NCBI RefSeq assembly: GCF_002288925.2
Contig: NW_022097996.1
Location: 11,032,139-11,096,138 of the forward strand
Reading direction: 5' to 3'
DNA: 64,000 nucleotides
From: Delphinapterus leucas
Taxonomy: Eukaryota > Chordata > Mammalia > Artiodactyla > Monodontidae
Shown here: piece after piece, positions 55,862 to 64,000 of the stretch
Numbering within the stretch: the stretch's first letter is position 1
Layout of the letters: every line of letters begins with the position of its first letter
Made by a program: the position numbers and the translations under genes
Notes under the pieces: model-generated
Seen by the model: only the letters and a program-made list of their open reading frames with translations
Told to the model about the DNA's origin: nothing
Databases searched by the model: none

Positions 55862-56890
55862 ATCCAGAAATGGTGACAACTGATTCAGGCAGAGGAAAAA
55901 GCAAAACTCGGGGGGCCAGTTCCACAATCGCAAATGAACCGGGAATCCCCACCCCTCACATACACAAACACACAATTCAAAATTACAAACCATGCAGACT
56001 AACAACCCACCGTGAAGAAGGCTCAGCAGACAAAAATCATCGATTAGAAAATCAAGGCCTGGAGTTAATAGAAGAATTCCAGGACCATAAAGAGTCTTTT
56101 GAAATATTTAAATAGAGGGGAAAAGAAAGGCATGAGAAATCCAAGATGATAATCCTAATGGCTAAATTTGGGAGGGAGAGTTTTAAAAACAAGGTAACAT
56201 TAAAATACTTGCCTGTAAGAGCTTGGAAGATGGGAGTCCAAAGACTGGAGCTGAAGCGCCGTATCCTTCCACTTTGGGGAGGATGATGATCATATTGGCT
56301 AATGTTAGACTTCCAAGTCAAGTAACGTGTTAAAGATGAGCAAAGCCATTAAAATATGAGAACTGTAATATATGACTTCTAAACCAGGAGGGTGAAAAAG
56401 GAAGGAATTAAAGAAACGTAATCCAATGAAAGGCAATAAGCAGGAGAAAGGCAAAGGGAAAGAATGCACTTGCAAGTATAAAATAATATATTGACAGTAG
56501 AAACGTACTGAATATGTTAGAAATCTTAATTTTTTAAAAAAGCTTAATTCCCTGTTAAAAGACAAAGACCTTTAGATTCAATCTTTTAAAAATCCAGCCG
56601 TATGCAGTTTACAAGAAAGAAACCTAAAACATTAAGACGTTAGAAAAGTTCAAAATAAGGGGAAAACTATAAATCAGACCATTACTTAATGAACGAAAGT
56701 AGATACAGATATATAAAAATAAACTAGCTCGATTTGAAGAAGAAATTAAAAATGTGATTATGAGGAAGAGTGATTTTGGAAAGAAAAAAATCACCAAGAA
56801 GATACAATAATGAACACATCCAAACACAAAGAAGTAAAAATATAAAGCAAAAAATAACAGAAATACATAAAGAAACTTCTCCTTCTGCAC
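55862..56890 (+). mobile_element. Old L1/HAL1-like LINE remnant
   Basis: Strongly A-rich. TATGCAGTTTACAAGAAAGA then AACCTAAAACATTAAGACG is the L1 ORF2 endonuclease-region block (normally 'tgctgtttacaagagacacacct'). The frame is destroyed by stops. Confidence 0.6.
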
Positions 56891-57074
56891 TTCATTTGGC
56901 CTGAGCTCTACAGAACTGTGCAGATGCCCTGCATCCTATCCAGCGGAACCTCCAATACTGAGCTCTGTCTACAGCCCTGTGCTCCCCCGATGGAACTCAG
57001 ATGATTATAAGCAATCTCTACAGAAGGGGAGCCAAGAGGAAGGACAGTGAGAACTAATGGGAAAAAGTGGAACC

Positions 57075-57245
57075 CCTACTACATTTACGAGATTGTGCTA
57101 AGCACTTACATACCATTTGATGCAACCTCCCAGAAATCTAATGAGGTTGGATGAGTAACCTCAATTTACAGTGAAGAAACTGACATTCAAGGATATTAAG
57201 TAACTTTCCAGAAGTCACAAGACTGGTGAGCAATACAGCTGGAGT
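57075..57245 (-). mobile_element. MIR, antisense
   Basis: GAGATTGTGCTAAGCACTTA, TCAATTTACAGTGAAGAAAC and AAGTCACAAGACTGGTGAGC fit reversed MIR. Confidence 0.78.
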
Positions 57246-57254
57246 TCAGACTAT

Positions 57255-57352
57255 TCAATATAAGCTCTATGAGGCCAGGGACCGTTTTTACCCTGTATCC
57301 CCAGTGCAGAAAACTATGCCTAACACAGATTAGGCACTTGATAAATACATGT
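57255..57352 (+). mobile_element. L2 3' tail, cut by an LTR
   Basis: ATAAGCTCTATGAGGCCAGG, TGTATCCCCAGTGCAG and TTGATAAATACATGTTG are the L2 end. The expected AATGAATGAAT tail appears after the LTR at 57722. Confidence 0.7.
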
Positions 57353-57710
57353 TGCTCTAGACTAAATGTCTGTATGCCCCCCAAATGCATATGTTAAATC
57401 CTAACTCCCAAGGTGACGCTATCAGAAGCTGACTCCTCTGGGAGGTGATTAGGTCATGAAGATGGAGCCCCCAGTAATGGGATTAGTGACCTTATAAAAG
57501 AGACCTTCGAGGAATTCCTTGCCCCTTCACCATGTGCGGACACAGCTAGAAGACAGCTGTGAACCACGTAGCAGGCTCTAACCAGACACCGAATCTGCCA
57601 GCGCCTTGATCTCAGACTTCCCAACCTCCACAGCTGTAAGAAATAAATGTTTGATGTTTAAGCCACCCAGTGTATGGTACTTTTGTTACAGCAGCCTGAA
57701 CAGACAAGGA
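57353..57710 (+). mobile_element. MST-type MaLR solo LTR inserted in an L2 tail
   Basis: GGGAGGTGATTAGGTCATGA, GGGATTAGTGACCTTATAAA, GAATCTGCCAGCGCCTTGAT and GTAAGAAATAAATGTTTGAT follow the MST order. Confidence 0.85.
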
Positions 57711-58264
57711 TGCCTGCTGAATAAATGAATGAATTCAGATAATACTCCAAACCCGTGCTTTTTCTATTAAGCCAGAGCACCTATTGTATCTCTTTTAATC
57801 TTAGTTTTCTGTCTCTTCACTTCACCCCAAATCTCCCCCCCAACAAAGGCTTCTCCTCTCTCCAGTCTGTTTACTGGCCATTTCCCCTCCCTCATCCAGA
57901 CTTGGCAAAGGAAAGAGGAGAAAGCCAGGCTCTCATATGTCCAGGGTGTCTCACAAACACAGCCAGTCTCCTTACAGGCTGCTGGTTGGGAAATGATGCT
58001 CCTGATGGCTGTTGAGAGACAGGGCAGGCACAGGGTGGTCCAGTGCACTGGAAGTTTGGGAGGAAGTGAGTTTTCCATTCTCCTCTGCTATCAGTTGCTA
58101 ACATCATCTCCCCACCCTATTTGGCCCTGAGCGGACGTCTAGAAGTGATGCGGGAAACATGAGGTGTTTAAACACCAATTGAAATGGATCTGGAACTATT
58201 TCAGCGGTGAGAAAGTTCTTGGGGACAGAAGAAATATTATCAGCAGACAGATGAATTTTAGTCT
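57711..58264. other. L2 tail remainder, then unassigned sequence
   Basis: 'gaataaatgaatgaattcag' at 57719 completes the L2 tail. The rest is not recognised. Confidence 0.45.
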
Positions 58265-58467
58265 GTAGCTTTTTAAAAACATTTTGAAATAATTATAGAC
58301 TCATAGGAAGTTGCAAAAGTAGTACAGAGTTCCATGTACCCTTGATCCATCTTCCCCTAATGCTGACATCTTGTAGTATAATATCAAAACCAGAAAACTG
58401 TCATTTGTATACTACGACGATGAGACAACAGATCTAATTCCATTTTCACCTTTTTCCACATGGATTT
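58265..58467 (-). mobile_element. Old L1 3' UTR, antisense, first part
   Basis: ATTTTGAAATAATTATAGAC, AGTTGCAAAAGTAGTACAGA and AATATCAAAACCAGAAAACT are reversed L1 3' sequence. Confidence 0.75.
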
Positions 58468-58687
58468 TATTTTTTCTTTTGCGGTACGCGGGCCTCTCAC
58501 TGCCGTGGCCTCTCCCGTTGCGGAGCACAGGCTCCGGACGCGCAGGCTCAGCGGCCATGGCTCACGGGCCCAGCCGCTCCACGGCATGTGGGATCCTCCC
58601 GGACCGGGGCACGAACCCGCGTCCCCTGCATCAGCAGGCGGACTCTCAACCACTGCGCCACCAGGGAAGCTCTTTCCACGTGGATTT
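58453..58687 (-). mobile_element. Cetacean CHR-type tRNA SINE with target duplication, inside old L1
   Basis: Same subfamily as the copy at 4213, and nearly identical to it over the body 58481-58672. TTTCCACATGGATTT (58453-58467) and TTTCCACGTGGATTT (58673-58687) are a 15-bp target duplication with one difference. Confidence 0.94.
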
Positions 58688-59020
58688 GCGCGTGTAGTTC
58701 TATGCACTCCCATCCTATGTGTATGATTGTGTGACTATCTCCTCAATCAAGATACAGAATTGTTCCACCATCAAGAAAGAACTTCCTTGTGTTACCCTCC
58801 AACTCTTCAACTACTACTTTGTTCTCCAGCTCTATAGTTTTGTTTTTTTAAGAATGTTACCTATTGGGATCATACATGAAACCTTTTGGCACTGACTCTT
58901 TTTTTCACTGTGTATAATGCCCTTGAGATCCATCCAGGTTGTCGTGTGTCTCAACAGTCCATTCCTTGTTATTGCTGAGTAGTATTTTATTGCGTGGATG
59001 TACCAGTCACCCACGGAAGG
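58673..59020 (-). mobile_element. Old L1, antisense, second part (ORF2 C-terminus)
   Basis: The minus frame 58832-59014 reads like the L1 ORF2 end (WYIHAIKYYSAITRNGLLRH, TTWMDLKGI), followed by ACTGTTCC-type 3' UTR. Confidence 0.78.
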
Positions 59021-59534
59021 ACATCTGGGTCATGTCCAGTTTGGGGCTATTGATTGCATCTCTTTGACCGAAGGGTGGCTAGTCCTGCCTCAGACTGCAG
59101 AGCCTTCAGAATTCCTGATGAGCAGCCAGGATCTCTCTCCACTCTCAGTTGCTATGCACCCACAGAGTGGGGAAAGGATTGCATGCCATGAATTGGCTTT
59201 TCAGCTGAGGCTCACTCCTAGTGATCCCTCAGGTTTTAAGTGGCACGTCGCCTTTTCTCAGAAGTCTTTGTGTTAATGACCATCTCCCTGGCCGGGCTCC
59301 TGTAGCTCCCCAGAATCTATGTGTCCTCTGCCTCTGTACCCCTGGCTCTGGCGCAGGACCCCACATGCTCAAAGAGCATTTGTTGAATCACAAGACTGAC
59401 AGCAATGCTACCACAAGGCCATCCCCACCCGTGATCACGACACGTTCTTGAAGCAGCGTGATAGAGAAGGATGGCCATCACCCCATGGGTCACGTTTTCT
59501 TACTTGTCAAGTTGTAACTGTAATAAAGACAACC
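59021..59534. other. Unassigned sequence
   Basis: A possible L2-type tail near 59330-59400 (AAAGAGCATTTGTTGAATCA). The rest is not recognised. Confidence 0.45.
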
Positions 59535-59722
59535 AGCAGGGCCCTCAGAAGGTTTTGCTATTATAGATAATACCATAATGAACATCTTAGTATATAAGAA
59601 GTACATTTCTGCATATCTGACTGTTTCATTAGGAGAGAGTCCTAGAGGTAGAATGACTGAGTCAGAAGGCCTACACTCTTTTGTATCTCTTAGAACTTGT
59701 TGCCAAGTTGCTTTCCAGAAAG
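59535..59722 (-). mobile_element. Old L1 fragment, antisense
   Basis: TTTTGCTATTATAGATAATA, CCATAATGAACATCTTAGTA and TTGTTGCCAAGTTGCTTTCC match reversed L1 upstream of the ORF2 end. Confidence 0.65.
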
Positions 59723-59724
59723 GC

Positions 59725-60232
59725 AGTTGTATTTGTTTTCTACTGTAACAAATCACCACACACTTCGTGGCTTAAAGTAACACAAATTTACAACATGGTT
59801 CAGGAAGTCAGAAGCCCTAAAATTAAGGTGCCAGCAGGGCTGCATTCTTTCTGGAAGCTCTAGGGAGAAGTCTTTTCCTTATCTTTTCCAGCTTCTAGAA
59901 ACTGTGTGCATTTGCTGGCTCACTGGTCCCTTCCTTCATCTGCAAAGCCCGCAGAACAGCGTCTTCAACTCTCTCTCCCTGTGACCTGTGCTTCTGTTGT
60001 CACATTTCTTTCTGTCGTCACATCACCTTCTCTGACTCGGATCCTCCTATCCCCCTCTTAAAAGGCCCCTTGTGATGTGCACCCAGGTAACCCAGGATAA
60101 TCCCCCCATCACAAGGTCCTTAACCTAATCACATCTGCGGTGTCTCCTTTGCTGTGTACATTAACTTATTCACAGGTTTTCAGATTAGGACCTGGCCATC
60201 TTTGGGAGGTCCTGATTCTACCTCAGCTACAG
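59725..60232 (-). mobile_element. MLT1-type MaLR LTR, antisense
   Basis: GTAACAAATCACCACACACT, GTGGCTTAAAGTAACACAAA, AAGGTGCCAGCAGGGCTGCA, CTTAACCTAATCACATCTGC and TTAGGACCTGGCCATCTTTG follow reversed MLT1. Confidence 0.83.
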
Positions 60233-61734
60233 AACATTAAAACATTAAGACTCCTTTTGAACAAGAGTGAAGTATAATCTGGAGACGGAAGAGGCAGAAT
60301 CAAAAATAGTCATTTACTCTAAGAATGCCTTTCACTTGAGACTGGAGGGCACACTGGTTTTTCAATTTCAGTCACAGGCAGTACAATAAAAATATCATTC
60401 TTAAAAATCAGGGATGATTCTGTTGGAGGACCGTCACTAATAGTGACATCACGTTCAAGCCCAGGAAAGAAAGACCAACCAGTGAGCACGTGACTTGGTC
60501 TGTTAAATCCTACAAGCAGGGCGACATGACCAGGAAGTCAAACACAGTTATCTCTTTCATATAACAACTGTTGTCAAACAGTTCAGCAGTATGTACATGA
60601 TTTGTTGACGTATAATTTATGAGCTTGCCGTCCATTCTTTCTGCAAAGTTGTATTTAGTTCTTAGCTATAACATAATTCTACATTGCCAATTCCCAAGCA
60701 CTTTCAATGTCACCATTTCCTTCCATTTCTCAAGTTGAATGGTCCCCCCAACAGACACACCCGCCAGCAGATGTGAATTTCCTACAGGACCAAAGCTTGC
60801 AAATTTACTGCAGGGGACCTTGATTTTGTCTGCCTGCCACGCCTCCTTCCCCTTCTTCAGAGAATTTCTCTCACTTTCTTTGTGGGGAGCTAGTCCTCCT
60901 TCCGTGGCAACCAGGTAGTTCTAGTGGAGGCCTCCTGTCATGGGAGACCATCTCTTCTATCTCCTCCCCCTGTCTGGACTACAGGATGGGATGCATTACC
61001 CAAGCTGGCGCAAACGTGGCACCCACCTTCCTGGCCAGAGGATCTGGTCCAGAAATGGACACATGATCTTAAGCAAACCAGAGTTCTTCTTTGGCATTTT
61101 TCAAACTTTGGCTTAGGGAAGGAGGTTTTCCGCTGTGGGTGAGAAGGCTGTAGACGAGAGCATGGACTCAATTAGCAATGATGCCCCCTGCCTTTTACAG
61201 AAATTGTTCTGAAAGAATGAGGCCAACATGCAATGAGAGCCAGAGAGGCAGAAGGGCAGACCCGGGGCCCCTGGCTGTGTCTAGGCGCCTGGTTCCAGTC
61301 ATCCCCGAGTTCAGCCGCTTCCCGAATCTTCCCTTAGTTTGGGTATGCAGCGGATCCCGTCTTTGGGGTTTGTGTCATCTGCAGCTACAAGGCTATTGAC
61401 TGTGACGATGGCAGGTGTGTGATGCCTTCCTTTTCTTGCTTTATCCTCAATAGTAGGTTCTTTTCTGGGGATGCTTTTATTTTTCCTGCTCTTGGGAAGC
61501 TTATTCCAAAGCCACCCTTGGTGAGGTCTAAGTGACGGGTGAGGTTTAATGAGTTGGCACTCCCAGACTATTCATCCTCAAGCAGGTGAACGGTGGGAGA
61601 TCACATCCCCAAAGCAGCACTGCCTTAGAATAATCCTATCGCCAAAGTGCCTCATTTATTTAAGCATTGGTCTTGGTCTGCGCTGCCATTACAGGGAACA
61701 TATGGGGATTGTGTTGTAGAAACCAAAGCATGAC
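60233..61734. other. Unassigned intronic sequence
   Basis: 60930-61240 resembles a repeat that I cannot name (GATCTGGTCCAGAAATGGAC, 'gaatgaggccaacatgcaat'). No gene. Confidence 0.4.
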
Positions 61735-61735
61735 T

Positions 61736-61797
<62 letters not shown>

Positions 61798-61813
61798 GTG
61801 TGTGTGTGTGTGT
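61735..61813 (+). repeat. Compound (TG)(AG)(ACAG)(TG) microsatellite
   Basis: TG at 61735-61760, AG at 61761-61772, seven to eight ACAG/GACA units to 61797, then TG again to 61813. Confidence 0.95.
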
Positions 61814-63174
61814 TAATGTGTGAATGAATGCATTAGGGACTTTGCTTACTCATACTCATAGGTCAACCTGTACAAGTAGGCCAGGCTGGGCCCTTCCTAT
61901 CCCGCGAGAAGAGAGAATAAGGAGGGAGAAAATCTCAACAGCGGATTAGCAAGTAACGGGCACTGCCGTGGAGTTGTCCGGGCAAACAACAGCACTTTCT
62001 TGGACAGGCAGGCCATCCCCCAGACTAAGGGTGACCCCCTGGCTCGTCCTGGTGGCTCTCTATCTACCCCACTGCCTTTACCTTGAGCATCTGATAGAAC
62101 AAGCCTCCAACATTACCAGCTCCATCCATGTGTAGCTCACTGCAAATCTGTGCTCTAAACTTTCTGGGCCTCTTTTGGAGTGGGTGCTAACTCAATATGT
62201 TTGGAATGAATCCCCTTCAATACTGAGACTAGACAGCCAGTCCCATGAGCATGTAGTTCTCTGCCTCTCTGTATCCTTGAGGGGGCTGTGGCCTCAGCTG
62301 GCTTAGGGGAAGGAGACATGCTTCTCATCTCATGCTTTTTGCTGTTCTTGGGATAGAAAATGCTGGGACACGGTACCATCCCCTTGGGTTCAAAATCACG
62401 GTGCTTCCCAATTAATTAAAGTTCCTCTTTTGACTCATGTAGCCAAAACAAGTTCACAAGTGTGGGCTGGCCCAGATGACACGTCCCCTCTACACAGTGA
62501 GGATAGAATGTTCTTTTGCTCTAACAAGCGTTTACAAGAGGTGAGCTGGTAAGGAGGCTTTTCCTGTCTTTTGTTTTCATTGTTCACAGGAACGCATTTT
62601 GACCTTTACTTGGCCTTGTGGGTATCATGCATATGCTGGAGACAACAAATTCTGTGGATGAGTAGGTGGGTGAGAAAAAGCACCTTGGCAGTTTGTCAAG
62701 GTACGTGCACAGCTCATTCTTTTTTTTTTTAAATGGGGTGGTGGGGCGACCCCATTTGTATTAATTGGTGAGCGTTTTGGAAGCTGGGGAGGGTGGGGAT
62801 CTCAGTGCTCAGAAGAGCAGAAGGGAGCTTGGTCAGCAGGGGTGAGGGGAGGCCAGGGCCGGGGGTGGGAGGGAGCGTGCCCCCTGAGTTACGCACAACG
62901 GGCCCAGCACAGCATGCGCTGCAGTCAGCTCCCTGCCCAGGGGAAGTGGGGCCCGAACAGCAGACTGAGTCATACTTATTGAAGAGACCATGGGAACAAA
63001 AGCTGTAGTCAGGAGCCTGTGCGGGGGCCAGCGTTCACACTGCTTTTACCACCCATTCGCAGCGGTTCTCTTTCCTCAAGTGCATGGGCGACGTGGGATG
63101 TGGGTTAAGAACATCAAACACAGGCTCCATTTTGCACATCATCCTTCAGCGGGCAGGTTTAACCCTGTAGAACC
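61814..63174. other. Unassigned intronic sequence
   Basis: A short T-run at 62722-62731. No gene or named repeat recognised. Confidence 0.5.
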
Positions 63175-63610
63175 AGGTGTGTTTGTGAAGTAAGTCAGAA
63201 AGAGAAAAGCAAATATCGTATATTAACGCGTGTATGTAGAATCTAGAAAGACGGTACAGGTGATCCTATATCCGGGGCAGGAATAGAAACTCAGACCTAG
63301 AGAACAAACATGTGGACACGAAGGGGGAAAGAGGGGGGAGGGTGGGAGGAATTGGGAGATTGGGACTGACATATACACACTATTGATACTATGTATAAAA
63401 TAGATAACTAGTGAGAACCTACTGTATAGCACAGGTAACTCTACTCAGTGCTCTGTGGTGACCTAAATGGGAAGGAAATCCAAAAAAGAGGGGATATATG
63501 TAAACGTATAGCTGATTCACTTTGCTGTACAGCAGAAACGGACACAACATTGTAAAGCGACTATACTCTAATAAAAAATACAAAAAAAAACAACAAAAAA
63601 AGGTGTGTTT
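63175..63610 (+). mobile_element. Recent 5'-truncated L1 with perfect 10-bp target duplication
   Basis: TGAAGTAAGTCAGAAAGAGA, ACTATGTATAAAATAGATAA, TTTGCTGTACAGCAGAAACG and CGACTATACTCTAATAAAAA, then an A-rich end. AGGTGTGTTT occurs at 63175-63184 and again at 63601-63610. Only the 3' UTR is present. Confidence 0.93.
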
Positions 63611-64000
63611 CGAGAGATTTGCTTAAAACTGACATGTTACTTTTAACATTCCTCCTACAGAAAGGCCCCGCTGTATTCAAAAGAAAATGTTTATGAGATT
63701 CACCTAGAAATTGGAAAATGCTGGTAATTTAAAGTTTTAAACTGTGAAGACTCATTGGCAGCATGATTCCACTCTTATCGTAAAAGATCTTTTTGCAAAC
63801 CCAAGTCTAGACCCGGATGGAATCCCCCAGGGACAAGCAGAGGAACAAAGTCAACAGATTTGGGGGCTCGGCAGCTTATGTCCCTACACTGCTACGGGGC
63901 CTTAGGCAAGTCACTTTCCTGTTTTCTCATTTTAATATTTTTATTTGAAAAGTAAAAAACTAGAAAATGGCAGTCACCCACATTTTCACATTTCCAAGTT
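63611..64000 (+). mobile_element. Unassigned sequence, then MIR at the window edge
   Basis: GGCCTTAGGCAAGTCACTTT followed by CCTGTTTTCTCATTTTAATA (63900-63945) is the MIR core. The 5' part of this stretch is not recognised. Confidence 0.45.

Larger units (their letters stand above)
21767..64000 (-). other. PTK2B: PTK2B 5' intron / upstream region
   Basis: This lies upstream of the ATG exon in gene orientation. It is expected to be 5' intron and may hide short non-coding exons or alternative promoters, which cannot be recognised by sequence alone. No CpG-island-like promoter stands out. Everything annotated in it is repetitive. Confidence 0.6.

Noticed and set aside
55280..55883. Frames running through the N gap
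   Set aside because: They consist almost entirely of undetermined bases.
61735..61813. CRISPR-like or other spaced array
   Set aside because: The repeats are uninterrupted microsatellite units with no spacers. No CRISPR array exists in the window.

Overview
This window is nuclear DNA from a mammal, almost certainly a cetacean and probably a toothed whale. The diagnosis rests on several intact copies of cetacean tRNA-derived CHR-type SINEs. They come in two forms: one beginning GGGCTTCCCTGGTGGCGCAG on the + strand, and one read on the minus strand as GCGGTACGCGGGCCTCTCAC. Older mammalian repeats (MIR, L2, MaLR LTRs, hAT elements) and 3' ends of artiodactyl-type L1 surround them. Nothing looks prokaryotic, viral or CRISPR-like.

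Only one stretch looks like functional protein-coding sequence: a 241-bp exon on the minus strand at 21526-21766. It encodes the start methionine and the first 68 residues of PTK2B (PYK2/FAK2, a focal-adhesion-family tyrosine kinase). A consensus splice acceptor precedes it, a consensus donor follows it, and its short 5' UTR part carries a four-codon upstream ORF. Because the gene runs right to left, positions 1-21525 should be the intron after this exon (no second coding exon was found), and positions above 21766 should be the 5' intron region leading to upstream non-coding exons and promoters. I could not recognise any of those.

The rest is intronic repeat sequence. Left part (1-21.5 kb): MIR, L2, MLT1/MST LTRs, three CHR SINEs, an L2 copy split by a 219-bp hAT element, and a broken minus-strand retrocopy of SCAF4 at 16431-16848. 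Middle (21.7-36 kb): a MER5-like element, an L1-into-L1 insertion with 22-bp target duplications, an L1 3' end split by a long SINE, and a younger L1 nested in an older one. Right part (36-64 kb): LTR fragments, an L1 with a short 5' inversion, a long SINE, CR1/L3-like remnants, an LTR carrying a run of 25 G, an old L1 interrupted by a 400-N assembly gap, another L1 split by a SINE, a compound microsatellite, and a recent 5'-truncated L1 with a perfect 10-bp target duplication.

I found no previously undescribed system. The points most worth checking are the PTK2B exon with its uORF, the SCAF4 retrocopy, the nested and inverted L1 insertions, the G25 run, and a poly-T tract that may mark an unidentified retrocopy. 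Names of repeat families come from memory of their consensus sequences, not from a database search.
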